From Anaspis maculata (lineage: Eukaryota; Arthropoda; Insecta; Coleoptera; Scraptiidae), in assembly GCA_949128115.1 (NCBI GenBank), contig OX421964.1, positions 37,688,177 through 37,752,176 of the forward strand: 64,000 nucleotides of DNA, given 5' to 3'. The notes under the pieces are model-generated. The model searched no databases. It worked only from the letters and a program-made list of their open reading frames with translations, and had not been told where the DNA came from. The translations under genes and the position numbers were made by a program. Of the stretch, positions 45,362 through 56,490 are shown one piece after another. Each line of letters starts with the position of its first letter. Position 1 is the stretch's first letter.

Positions 45362-45482
45362 TACGATACGAGTGTTAAAAGTGACAGGTATTATTTTGTG
45401 AGCGGGGACGCTTGCGAAACGAGCATTAGCGAGTAGAGCAACCCCGCGAACAAAATAAGACACTTTTAACGCGTGTATCGTA
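45362..45482. mobile_element. Palindromic MITE-like element, about 121 bp
   Basis: The left half ('acgatacgagtgttaaaagtg', 'attattttgt', 'gcgggg') mirrors the right half ('ccccgcg', 'acaaaataa', 'cacttttaacgcgtgtatcg'). A related partial word, 'gtgctaaaagtgacgggtat', recurs at 45590-45615. No coding potential. Target duplication not resolved. Confidence 0.65.
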
Positions 45483-48057
45483 CAGGATTTTATCTACAGT
45501 GGTCTTTGAAATGTTTGGTAAATGTCAGAATTTATTGAAAATATGACAGGAATGCGCAGAATCATCATTTTTTCACGTCGCCCTTGACGACGTGCTAAAA
45601 GTGACGGGTATTATTTAACGCTTGTAGATAAAATCATTTTTCTCGTTGATATATTCATTTATTTGAACATCCTCAAGTACCGTTCTAGTAAAAAGACGGA
45701 AGAGAGATAGATTGAAGATTCACCGTCAGTTCCACAAAAGAGATGATCACCGATCAAGACTGATTGCAGATTAACTGAACTTTTTTCTACTAAATGCTAG
45801 GTGATCAACCACAAAAAATGCCTGAATTCTGTACTAGACCCATCATCTTTCCATTATTGACAAATAAACCAGCATTTTCATTGATCAGTAAGCTACAAAT
45901 TGACAACAAAAATCGCGAATCAACTGATCTCGAATTATCTTTTTGTGGAGCCCAGGGTCAAGGGATAATAAAGTGCAGGTTAGAGCTCAGTGGATTCGCA
46001 AAAATCGTGCGACTCCGGCCGTCCGCCAATGGGAATAATTGTTTTGGAATATCATCACATTTGTACGTAGTTTTACGGTTTTGTCACTTGACATTCTTGT
46101 ACCTTCTTGCTGGTGACTTTGTAAATAGCGTAATGTTCATAGGACGAAAGGTCTCCATTTGACTTTGATATATGTATTTAATTTCGCAATCAAGAGAATC
46201 TCAAATTTAAATTCATGGATTTTGTACGTAAATTATTGTGATAAAAGTAATTCAGTGGCTGGTATGAAAAACCCGACAACGTTTCTTCGTTACGGAGGTT
46301 ATCGCAGTTGGCAAGTAGGTACCTGTCGAGCCGCTTCAATATCAAATCAGTTTGGTTTGTTACCTACTTTCTTATTTCCGATGGTAGGTATCTGCCTTCG
46401 TACGAACCGACAACGTTTAATCAATTCCGGCTTGGATTGAAGCCAAGCCTTTCATTCAGATCAAAATTTTCCGCTCATTGTGGTAGTAACAGCGACTGGT
46501 AATTTCGTATTTTTCATTTTTGTAAAATTAGCCAACCGACACCTGTCTTTTGTAGATAAAATTTGTATTCGTAATTCAAGCATTGCTTCATCTTTAGTGC
46601 GGGGAATGCTTCGCCAAGTGGCCAAACAGTTTCAGTTAATCCATCAATCACTTTCAAAATTCTGTCCAAGAGGAAGACAGAAGAAATCGATTTGAGATTC
46701 TAAAGCCTTGTGTTTTTACCTTCACCCGAACCGCGTAGCTATACCCCCTTGTTTTGTAAATGACTATCGTTCGTGACGTCATCGTCAGTGACGTGCGGTA
46801 GGCCGATTTGATGTCACTCGCGCATTGCTTAAACCGGGGCAAGGCGAACGATCCAGAATCGCTATTAACGACATATCGTCACTTTTACTCACCCTTTTCC
46901 CGCCGCGATTTATGAAACACCCTGTATAGAGGAAGTCGTCAAGTTTTGCAAGAATGTTGGAGGAAGAACAGAAGAGCGAAAGCTTGAGCTTGACAAGAAC
47001 AAGAGGAATACTATAAACGACATGGATGTTATTTCAGCTCAATTATACAGGGATGGGTCAGTGAAAACGTAGCATACATATTTTTGGTAAGTTGAAAAAT
47101 TAAGCAAGTGACTATGCCTCTACCGGCGTGAGGCTCAGTAGCGCACTCCTTATTTGGGTACTGCTACCGTTTTCCATCGCCTGAATATATCGTTCGTGCC
47201 GCCACCGCTTTTCATTACCTGAATGCAGTGCTGCGCCGCCGCCGCTTTCCATCGCCTGAATATGTTGAGCATTTCTCCGATTTCCCGCTTTTCTAGTGGA
47301 TTTGTTGACGACGGTTCGGCTAGTACAGCCCTGCCATGTAGCACCGAATGGTAGTGCGGTACGCCCCGCTCTGTTGGCGCCACCGTGCCTTTGACAATGA
47401 CTTTTTCGGTCACCTTATAAAAACCCGAGTTTCCCGAGAAACTCGGCCTTTTCTCTATGCATTACAAAACGTTGTTCATGTTATAACGTTCGCTCCAGTA
47501 TCGCCTCGAGTTTGTGAATAGTGCGTTCTCCTGACCCGACGGCGCAGATGCAACATGGACGCAACTGTCGCTATTTAGTGCCAAATTTGAAACATCCAGA
47601 CAAATATCGATTTTTCTATGGAACACCAGGCTATTTCATGACTAAGCCTCCAGATAGATACAAAAAAGTTACTAGAAATGTAAAGGAGAACCAGTCGCAA
47701 GCCAAATTTCTATTTTGTATAGTTCTTTTTTACAAAATAATGGAAATATTGGAAGTTCGTTGCTTACTTCGCAAATGATCCACAGTCTGTTGATCGCGAT
47801 GTTGTCAGATTTGGCATGGCCGCCGTTACCAATAATAATTTATATTGCAATTACTGTCACCTCAAATAGTCACTATAAAATCAATTTATTTTGCAGGATG
47901 TTTCCTTGCGCATTTCTAGTTAAGAAATCTGACACCATACTGCATGAAAATTCAAAATTTGAAAATTGCCATATCGAAATAATTGAAATTTATATTTCTT
48001 GTTCACTTGGCAACCCCGAACAAGGCTTCTGCTGTTCTTCTGCCTGGCTTGTGGACC

Positions 48058-48145
48058 GGAAAGTTTTATGCAATCCGCAGTACATTGATGTAGCAAAGAT
48101 TGCCTAACCGTGTGAGAGTGGCTCTTGCGGCTCGCCTACCTTTGG
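48058..48145 (+). repeat. Dispersed repeat, copy 2 of 2
   Basis: Matches 10436-10535 in order and orientation ('aagttttatgcaatccgca', 'gattgcctaaccgtgtgagagtgg' in shorter matching pieces). Confidence 0.65.
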
Positions 48146-48614
48146 CCCCAGAGGCTTTCAGTTAGAGAAGAGTCAGAGGGGGCCCTGATCAAAACTCCCA
48201 CGCCACGTGTTCGCGGAAACGGAATAAAATGAAACCTTTTTCTTCATCGTATCGACTCTCGGTTCTACACTTGTTATGAAGCAGTGTTTATTTCCATTTT
48301 TTCTTGTAAGAGCCGAAAGCGTACCTTCCTATTCCACCTTCAAAATGATTGTTTTTATTTTTAAAAGATTAAAATAACATCAGACTCACAACTCACAAAC
48401 AGTGAGCATCAATATTTGAAAATTTCACTTGCACAAACGATTATTGATAGGTTTTCTAATCATGTTACGTGTTAACAGACGCTATTTGTCTGGAAGTTTC
48501 ATATCAAGCGCCTAATAGTACGCGCATGGGCCCGGATAACACGTAAGATACACAGTCCTATTAGGTTGATTTCTCCTAAGTCCTGTTCGACTTCATCGAC
48601 TAAGACCTGATCAT
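48146..48614. other. Gene-free interval
   Basis: No recognisable feature. Confidence 0.4.
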
Positions 48615-50615
48615 ATCTTGAATTTCTATGGAATGAATTCCATTGGAATAAAATTCCCTCGGAAATAATTTTCCCTAAAAAGAATTTCCCCAGAATTAAT
48701 TCCACTGGAATAAACTTTCTTCGGATATAATTTCCCCTGGAAGGAATTTCCCCAGAATAAATTCCAGCACAATGAATCTCTATCGGAAATGGTTTCCCCT
48801 GGAGGGAACAGTATCTCAAAACACAATATCGAATTTCCTCCTTCTTTTAGGACGTGACTGGACAATAATTTATCTCGCGTACACTTCGTCGCAAAATAAT
48901 ATTTTGCCCTTGGCCTGAGCTTTAATAAGTCCACTTGTGTTTTCTCATTGTTTTTGGAACTTCAGTCAGCTCCCTTATGTCTAATTGTATTATTTAGAGC
49001 CCTACTGTGCACCCTGGCTTCTTTATGTCTCTGAAGCTCTGCTTAGTCCCCTTGCATTATTCCGAGCAATTCTAAACACTAGTACGAACTAGTACTACAA
49101 CGAGTTTTAGGAGCGCTAGTAAGCCCCTTCTACCTTCATGTGATATTCGGGCTCTATAGGGCCCCTTATCTTCTCTAGTATAATCTTGAGCCCTAAATGA
49201 GCCCTTTTATGTTTTTCGTAACTTTAAGACTTCCAGTAAGGCTCATTTTGCAGTCTTATGTTATCAAGAGCTCAATTGGGCCCCTATATTCTGTCTTCAA
49301 TGTAATTTTAAGCCCTGTTGGGTCCCCTTACATTTTCCGTGACTTGCGGAGGAGTAAGAAGCGTTGTGCCGTCATATCATGTTAGGAGCCCTATCAAGCC
49401 CCATTGTGACTTCAAGTGTAGCTGGAATCCTGTTCAGTCCCCTTATGTTTTTTCATGCTTTCCGAGTAGGTACCAGTATGCCCTATTCTGCGTTATACAG
49501 AGCCTCAATGAGCCCCCTTGTGTCTTCAATACCGTTTGAAGTTCTGCTGAGCCCACTTGCACTTTTTTTAGGCTTTCGGAGCACTATAGTATGCCTCTTG
49601 TGCCTGTATGCGATATTCGGTCCCAAAACCGACCGCTTTGCGTCTTCAAGGATAATTGAAGCCCTAATGAGCCCCCTTATGTACTTCATGGCTTCCAAAA
49701 TTCCACTAGACCCTCTTTCCATCTTATCTTATTCAGACTTCAATGACCCCCTTATTGTGTTTTCAATTTGATTTGGAGCCCTGCTGAGCCCCCTTACATT
49801 TCCGTTACTTTCAGAGGATGGTTTTCACCCTTCTGCCATCCATATCATTCGGAGTCCTTTTCGGCCTCTTTGGATCGTCAAATGTAGTGGGAGCTCTGAT
49901 GAGCCCCCTTATGTGTTTTTGTGGCATTTAGGATTGCAGGGAGCCCTTTTTTGCCTTTTTTTACACAGCTTCATTAGGTCTCCTTGTCGTTTTTCCATGA
50001 CTTTCGAAGCTCTATCGGACCCCTTGTTTCCTCTCCAACCCAAATGTGTAGTTTTGAGCTCTAATCAGCTCACTTGTGTTTTGATTGGCTTTAAGAGTAC
50101 CAGTGTGGCCCGTTTTGCCTTCTTTTGTTATCAAGAGCCCCTCGGGCCCCCTTGTATCACAAATATCGTCTGACTGAGCTCTTTTGCATTTTCTGTACCG
50201 TTCAGATTTATATTTAGCCCCCCTTGTGCCAGAATGTGTCGTTTGGAGCCTTGATGAGCCCCTTTATGTTTTTTCGTGGATTTCAGAGTTCCAGTAACCC
50301 CTCTTTTGCCTACTTTTATTATACAGGGCTTCATTGGTCCCCCTTGTAGTTTTTCCATAGCTTTTGGAGCTCTATCTGGATCGGTGAATTTATTCCATGG
50401 AAATTCTTTCCTAGGGAATTTCATTCCGGTGGAATTTATCCTGGGGAAATTCCTCCCATGGGAAATGATTTCCGGGAGAAGTTTACTCTGGTGGAATTGC
50501 TTCTGAGGAAATTTTCTCCAGGGCAAATTATTTTCGAGGAAAGTTTATTCCGGTGGAATTACTTTTGGGGAAATTAATTCCGGGGGAATTCGTTTCGGGG
50601 AAATTCGTTCCTGGA
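48615..50615. repeat. GCCC-phrase array flanked by inverted GGAAATT arrays
   Basis: The left block (48615-48800) and right block (50385-50615) are built of short degenerate units alternating 'ggaataaattcc' and 'aatttcccc' words. They read as mirror images of each other. The core (48900-50380) consists of some thirty diverged units in which a 'gagccc' or 'gcccc' word is followed by 'cttatgt', 'cttgtgt' or 'ttacatt' and a 'ttttcgtgac'-type link. Examples of the strongest phrase, 'gagcccccttatgt', start near 49667 and 49899. Open frames of up to 135 codons here are repeat-driven and not genes. Whether this is one mobile unit or a satellite is unknown. Confidence 0.7.
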
Positions 50616-51940
50616 TTTCGGCTGATGTCGTCACCAGTTGAAGCTGCAACCGCCGGCGACGAGACACGTTGCAGTCACCACTCTGGCTGACGCCAAAGCA
50701 GCTAGCTGTCGATTTGTTTGCCGCTGTGCCGTTTTTGGCATCGTCAGTTGGTACAGAATATAATATCCTATGTAAAATGTCAGAAAAATTGAACATCTTT
50801 GAGAGATTTTGATCAAGACTGACTCTATGCGCTTCATGGCGTATAGCTCAAGTTCTCCTATTGTACATGTTACGTACCAGCTTAATCAAATGAATACTGG
50901 AATAATGTTTTGTAAATTGATTATTACGGCATCCCTCGGGAACTGGCGTTGGGCGATGGTGCAGTGCAGCAGCAGCTTTAGCCCTGTCCTGTTTTCCATC
51001 CTCTCTCTATATTCGAAATAGATCGCGCGGGCATATGCTATTTAATATAATTCAATTCACAATGATGCGTGGGGTGGCAAATTCGATAACGGGATTAGTG
51101 TCAAATCAAATCGCATTAAACCGACTGCAATCTGGTTGCAACGTCGGGACTCACGCAATACTTTAATCCCTCCACACAGCACCGAGCACAGCGCACCATC
51201 ATCACCCAGAGAAAGCTCCCGCTTCTTCTTTCCTCTCGCATCATGTAGATAGATACAAGCACAAGAAAAACTATGAATAATTTTAATGGGCTTTTCACGC
51301 GCGCGCCCATCCCCATAATCCCCGTTCCCAGTTCCTGCTGGAAGCTGTGAACTTTTGATAGCGTCTCTTTTTGCATAGCTACCAATAAAAATTAAATAAT
51401 GAAATTTCACTTTATCAGAGACTCTACACTACTAGGCAGGACTAGGGTAATGCCAACGCAAGGGCGTTTAATAGGATTAAAACTTTCTCATTACCCGCGG
51501 CGTATATACTTTTTTGCAATTTACCTAGAAATTATTAGCAAGCATTATAATGGAAGCAAGCAAGCGATGATAAATAACCACCTCAAGCTTTATCCATGAT
51601 CCAATAAATTAAGGGTCCTCACGCAATGCGTTTTGATTTCGATTAATATGGGAGAAAACACATGATGCTCGTTTGGGTGATGAAGCATGGGCTTATCATT
51701 TCGCACCAATTTATTATCATCGCGCTGCCTAGTGGGAAATAATTCATTTAAAACAACCCCTAGTAAAAGCTTCATTTGGCTACTTGTTTATTTTCAGAGA
51801 CAGTTCATTAGTTCTCAGTGATGTTCATGGTATAATGCAGTGTTCACTCCATTGAAAATTTCAAATCAATTAGCTGAATCTTCGATACTTGGGTAATCAT
51901 GAGCAAGTACAAAAGTAGCCATGGATTCAACAGCGGCATC
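50616..51940. other. Gene-free interval
   Basis: No recognised gene or repeat. 51050-51720 looks single-copy and moderately complex, with blocks such as 'ttttaatgggcttttcacgcgcgcgcc' in shorter pieces. It could be non-coding functional DNA, but I have no direct evidence. Confidence 0.4.

Positions 51941-52016
<76 letters not shown>
51941..52016 (+). repeat. (AAC)25 microsatellite, tail of a minus-strand element
   Basis: A pure 76 bp run of AAC units. The open frames across it (poly-Thr on plus, poly-Cys or poly-Leu on minus) are artefacts. Confidence 0.95.
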
Positions 52017-52059
52017 GTGAATAGTGCATTTTTGTACCCCTGGACTCGTACCCATGCCG

Positions 52060-52730
52060 GTCGCTATTTTTTGCAAAAAGAAGTCGGTTTTAGTGAACGT
52101 ATCTGAGCTGAGAGTATTGAAAATGAAGAGACTACTCAGGGTGAGTATTCTGTGCTCTTTGAAGAGTTCCCTGCAAATTGTTCTGTTCTTCACTCCCACC
52201 AACGCTCTGACCACTTGTTTTCGTAGACGGAAGACTCTTCCGACCTTCGCCGATGTACCACAGAAAAGCACGTCATACTGGTGGACGGACTGTACTCTAG
52301 CAAAGTACCGCGATTTTGCGGCCTGGTAAGTAATTATTTGCTTGATTCTTCTGAGGCAGTAAATCTGTGAAGGCAGTCTTGTACAGATCTCATCCATGCA
52401 TATATGCCTTCCACTTTAGCCTATCGTCCATTAGCATGCCCATGCAGGATGCAGGGAAACAATAGCGCCGACTTCCTGTTCACCATTCCCAAAGTACATT
52501 CTCTGGGTATTTTCTTCATTGAGAGCCAAATCCAAATTGTTGCTGTTCATCCAATTTTTCGCATCCTGGATTCCTGGACTGGAGAGTCACGATCATTGTT
52601 CCTTCTACCTCGCCTCTTGTTGAACCAGAGACCACGGAACTGGTATCATCAGCGAAGAGATGGTGCTCACATCCGGCAAGTTGAAAGGCAGGTCATTTTC
52701 TCAGGAAGAGGAGCGGCCCCAGTATGCTGC
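52060..52730 (-). pseudogene. Non-LTR reverse transcriptase fragment, frameshifted
   Basis: Read on the minus strand from about 52720, INDLPFNLPDVST-like sequence shifts frame into HLFADDTSSVVSG. The FADD box at 52645-52656 is the RT catalytic centre. KNWMNSNNLDLALNEENTQR and MYFG follow, then a degraded stretch, then MDEICTRLPSQIYCLRRIK, VQSVHQYDVLFCGTSAKVG and FRLRKQVVRALVGVKNRT, CRELFKEHRILTLSSLFIF. This order (FADD, W-N-N-L-LN--KT, A-R-I, YG/W--, LQK-RAIR, CRP-F---ILTL-SLYI) matches jockey/CR1-type elements. Several frame changes and stops make it non-functional. Confidence 0.82.
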
Positions 52731-53040
52731 CCCTATGGCAGCCAAGATGGCGATGGAATCATGAAATTTAGCTTGAAAATAAGAATCACCTACCTATCAT
52801 ATGTGACAAGGGTAAGTTTGAAGTTCCATGAAAATCATTCAACTAATAAGAAATTCCAATATGGCGGCCAAGATGGTGGCGGAATCATGTAACTCAGCTT
52901 GAAAATAAGAATGATGATACGAGACAAGGATATGAGTTCTACGTTTCATGAGCATCGTCCCACTTACAAGAAATTTCAATATGGCGGCCAAGATGGCAGT
53001 GGAACCATGAAATCCAATCTGCCCACCGGGTCAAACAGAC
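52731..53040 (+). repeat. ~121 bp satellite, about 2.5 units
   Basis: The words 'atggcagccaagatgg', 'atatggcggccaagatgg' and 'atatggcggccaagatgg' start near 52735, 52858 and 52980, a spacing of about 122 bp. Each is followed by 'cggaatcatg' or a variant and 'ttgaaaataagaatg'. The same unit forms the array at 63480-64000, and one inverted unit lies at 56300-56430. Confidence 0.82.
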
Positions 53041-53050
53041 AGATAGACAT

Positions 53051-53084
<34 letters not shown>

Positions 53085-53130
53085 CGGCCATATAAGCGCC
53101 ATTTTCTTACGAAAATGCGCTAAAAAAAGT
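53041..53130 (+). repeat. (GACA)n run plus dispersed-family end
   Basis: A gacagacagaca run is followed by 'ccggccatataagcgccatt' and 'cttacgaaaatgcgct'. The same combination, inverted, is at 55805-55870, and a partial form is at 27965-28060, so these are parts of one dispersed family. Confidence 0.7.
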
Positions 53131-54213
53131 GTAATATCTCAAGCTGGTAAGTATACACCCTCGCCGGTATTACTTGTCTGGTAATTATTATTTATTATAA
53201 TACTGGTTCGGCGTAAGCAATGCTGGTAATGGCACGACATTCAGTTCTAGGTAATGCAAATGTTCCCACAGCGTTGTTTAATAAGTTAATTTGAGATTGT
53301 TGAACACTGTCGGAGTGTTCCATTAAACTTAATAGAATTCTTAATTGAATCGTGCTGCAGTCTTGCCGTAGTCGTTGAGTTTTTAAATCGACATTAATAA
53401 TTCAGCAACGGGTGGGCCAAAATTCAAGGCATACCTACTCATGATCTAGAGAGCGGGAATTGGACTGGCAGAAAAAAATGCAATTTTAAATTGAATCGCA
53501 CTTTGCAGGGAGCTGCGGAGCTGGCTATGAAAATGGCGCGGGGAAAAGACCGAAGAGCAGAGCTCAGAAGTAGAAGGAAAAGTATATGTCACAAGGTAAG
53601 CTTATTAGATCAGCAGAAACTGGGGAAGATTTTGAAGCAGGTATATCTCGTTCACGATATTTATTCAGTTGTGTAATTTTTTGACACACTGAAAATCCAG
53701 TGAAAGACCTATTGGAGAATACCTGACCCAGTCAAACACTTCATCTCTTATAATCGCACAAATTATTTGAAAAAGTGACATAAATAAATAAACATCGTGA
53801 CGAGATACAGATCGTAGATTTGTCAGTTAGAGGTAGTCAGGTGGTCGTTTGGTCTTGGAAGATCCTTTCTGCACTGCGACCTATAAGATTTTTTGCGTGA
53901 CCATGCTTCTATTTGATATCCCAGGAAATCTACTTCTTCACTGAATCGGATGATTTTCTTAGGAGACTTATCTCTTATACATATATGAACGAGATATATT
54001 ATGTTAGTCCTTTATACCACATACTTTGGTCACTTGGGTGGTTATTCTAGAAATTGTGAGAATACTGAGAATTATTATACCATAGGAGAATGTTCTATAT
54101 TGACTTCAATCGGGGCCGCGATTCTAGTATTGATCTGAATCATCCGACTGTGATTCTCGAATCGCAGCCAAGGAACGTTATTCAAGCTTTCCGGCATCAT
54201 TCATACAGTGAAG
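53131..54213. other. Gene-free interval
   Basis: No recognised gene. A small frame at 53491-53676 (basic, 61 codons) lies between splice-like 'tttgcag' and 'aaggtaagc' words at 53503-53600, but it matches nothing I know and is too short to call an exon. Confidence 0.35.
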
Positions 54214-54215
54214 TA

Positions 54216-54966
54216 CAGGGTGTTCACGATAAAATTCACCCCCCTCCAGTAGATTCCCCTTCAAAATATTGCGAAGAACTAAAAACTTTTTCTTCACGAT
54301 TTTTCCCACGGACCTTGAATTGATCCTCTAAAAGTTTCTGATTGGTACCGTATACAGGGTGTGATAGGTAACTTTTTTATTTCAAATGCAACACCCTATA
54401 TTTTATTCCGTTACTTGGTGGAGCCTCTCTTTCTGATTACAAATATATATGACACTTATGATTCATTTTGACAAGTAAGTTGTCCGAAAAATAATAAAAT
54501 AGGCATAGTCAAATAATATCGTTTCGCGGCAAGATGGCTTTGGTTTCTACAGTTCACTTGAAAAAAAGTTATTCTTGTAGCATTTTGTCTGCAGAATTCA
54601 ACTCTGTATGAATAATTGGTCTAATTCGTTCCTAATACAGGGTGTCGCCTAATTTTGAATTTTTAATTTATTTGAATACCTATTTTATTATTTTTTTGAC
54701 AGCTCTCTTGTCAAAATAAATCATAAATGTTATATATCTTTGTAATCAGAAAGAAAGGCTTCATCAAATGACGTAATAAAATATAGGGTGATGCATTTGA
54801 AATAAAAAAGTTACATATCACACCCTGTATACGGTACCAATTGAAAACTTTCAGACGATCGATTCAAGATCCCTGTGAAAAATCGTTGAGGAAAAGTTTT
54901 TAGTTTTTCAAAATATCTTGAAGAAGAATCTCCTAGAGGGGGGGTGAATTTTATCGTGAACATCGG
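54216..54966. mobile_element. CAGGG palindromic element with a second one exactly at its centre
   Basis: The left arm starts CAGGGTGTTCACGATAAAAT (TA at 54214-54215). The right arm ends with the mirrored ATTTTATCGTGAACA, and the final bases have decayed. Mirrored inner blocks include 'aaaaactttttcttcacg' against 'aggaaaagtttttag', and 'ttggtaccgta' against 'tacggtaccaa'. The inner element at 54355-54827 leaves exactly 139 bp on each side. Non-coding. Confidence 0.83.
54355..54827. mobile_element. 473 bp mariner-related MITE, TA flanks
   Basis: It begins CAGGGTGTGATAGGTAACTT and ends with the mirrored AAGTTACATATCACACCCTG, with TA at 54353-54354 and 54828-54829. A subterminal hairpin (CACCCTATATTTTATT and its mirror) matches the form of the 3' end of the mariner remnant at 10030-10085. 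The arms pair to about 54510/54665. The loop contains a lone TACAGGGTGTCGCC half-end at 54637. Non-autonomous. Confidence 0.85.
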
Positions 54967-54967
54967 G

Positions 54968-55800
54968 TTGCCTGAATTCCTGAAATTCCCACGGAATAAT
55001 TACCACGCTTTCAAGATTAATCGTACTGCAACTATGCTGTGGTGTTTAAATTTGAACCGCTGAGTGAAGTTTGTTAGTTGATGTTGTTACAAGTTTCCAA
55101 GGTTGAACTACCCGGCGTATAGATAATTCTTTTTTGTGTACTTAAGTATATGAATAACGTTACTGAAAAGGCTATAATACAGGTGCGAATTCATTTTTTT
55201 AGGTATTTCTTACAAACTGACACACGTACCCAAGTAAAATTGCCCTTCATGGATATGGTTTCCTTTTCATATATCATTGACGCAGCACACGGATGGTGAT
55301 GTGATGATGATGATGATAGCATGGCGCGTTTTATACGATATGAACATTTCGCAATTTGTGCCGGATCTATGCGGAATGATGCGAAAAACACACACACATA
55401 ATAATAAAGCTGACAAATCCATAAGAATCGAGCGATATAGGTTGTAAATCCAAACTGCAAACTGTGTAATCTGCGGGGGATCACCCTTATGGTGCAGGCA
55501 GTGTACTTTATCACCACCGCGGATCACCCCAGCACACGTATGGTACAGTATGCACATTGCACAAATACACACTCACACACACATAAAACGACGACGTCAT
55601 TGTCCGCATGTCACTTTCTTTCGTCGTTTCATCAGTCTGATTAGTGGTGACGCAATAAGCGGCTCAATTATTAATCCGAGGGCCGAATAGGTACCTACCG
55701 CTGGGGGCAATAATTAAAACGCAGTTTGAAAATAATATACATATCAAACTTCCTTTTGATGATCATGACTGCCAATCTGTTATGTTTTTCTTCCATCTTT
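54968..55800. other. Gene-free interval
   Basis: Contains gatgatgatgatga near 55299 and acacacacac runs near 55388 and 55570. No recognised gene. Confidence 0.45.
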
Positions 55801-56490
55801 CCAAGCGCATTTCCGTAAGAAAATGACGCTTATATGGCCGGTTTGTCTGTCTGTCTGTCCGTCCGTCTGTCAGTGTAGAAATTAAGATATACGATATACT
55901 CCTACACTTCCTCGGGGAATGAAGCTAGAGCCTTGGAACTTCTTTCAATGGATAACTGATGTCCCCAAGGGTGGCCAATTAGCATTATTTTTCATCTATA
56001 CATACTTAGTTATCATTATTATTATTGAAAAAAATAGGATTTCCTGTTATGCGCTTCGAAGAAGTTGAACTCCTCCTCGGAGAATAAAACTAGAGCCCTG
56101 AAACTTTTTCTGATTGATAGCTTAGGTCCTCAAAGGTGGCCAATAGACAATTTTTCCAATCCATACATGTAATAGTTATCATCATTATTTTCGGAAACTA
56201 AAGATTTTCTGTGCAATTCGAAGAGTTGCCTTGAGCCTTGAGGCTTGGAGCCTTTTTTTCGATGGATAGCTTCGATCCTCAAGGATGTCCACTGCGGCAG
56301 TTAGATTTCATGGTTGCGCCGGCCATCTTGAAATCTCTTATTATAGTGGAACGATTGTTAAGAAACTTGGAACTTATACTCTTGTCTCGTATGAACATTT
56401 TTATTTTTAAGCTGATGGACTTTTTTATCTGAGAAAATGCGCTACTGTGACTCACGCACGTGAGGAGATATTCACTTGTTTTTCACTGAT
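55801..56490. repeat. Dispersed composite: gtctgtct run, ~163 bp tandem, inverted satellite unit
   Basis: After 'gtaagaaaatgacgcttata' and a gtctgtctgtccgtccgt run, a unit of about 163 bp repeats: 'gaatgaagctagagccttgg' near 55918 and 'gaataaaactagagccctga' near 56080, with a weaker third start near 56228. An inverted ~121 bp satellite unit (56300-56430) follows, and then 'aaatgcgctactgtgactca' (56437) as an end shared with 32339 and, inverted, 63420-63475. The layout suggests one long repeat family assembled from modules. Confidence 0.65.

Larger units (their letters stand above)
44055..48057. other. Gene-free interval with small repeats
   Basis: No protein or RNA gene recognised. Contents worth noting are a 29 bp tandem at 44827-44899, a palindromic MITE at 45362-45482, a lone CACCCTG|TA end at 46919-46927, and near 47160-47270 a short imperfect repeat of 'tttccatcgcctgaatat'. 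A 'cttataaaaa' word and a 9 bp-stem hairpin (ccgagtttc/gaaactcgg) at 47428-47449 look LTR- or promoter-like, but no matching second LTR was found. Confidence 0.4.
51941..52730 (-). mobile_element. 5'-truncated non-LTR retrotransposon with TTG tail (minus strand)
   Basis: Reverse transcriptase remnants on the minus strand (52060-52730) are followed at their 3' side by a 76 bp (AAC)n run on the plus strand, which reads (TTG)n in the element's own direction. This arrangement, a degraded RT and then a simple-sequence tail, is typical of non-LTR elements that end in microsatellites. The 5' end breaks off at the 121 bp satellite that starts at 52731. I could not identify a target duplication. Confidence 0.75.

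Noticed and set aside
47150..47413. Minus-strand ORF with repeated IFRRWK words
   Set aside because: The repetition comes from a short DNA tandem. No known domain or homologous pattern is visible.
48499..50526. Many open frames of 60-135 codons on both strands
   Set aside because: They follow the period and composition of the GCCC-phrase and GGAAATT arrays, occur in several frames at once and match no protein.
51844..52397. Long frames with poly-Thr, poly-Leu or poly-Cys runs
   Set aside because: They are read through the (AAC)25 microsatellite. The only meaningful protein signal there is the decayed minus-strand reverse transcriptase.
53491..53676. Possible small exon between splice-like words
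   Set aside because: Splice-like words are common by chance, and the predicted peptide is unrecognised and isolated.
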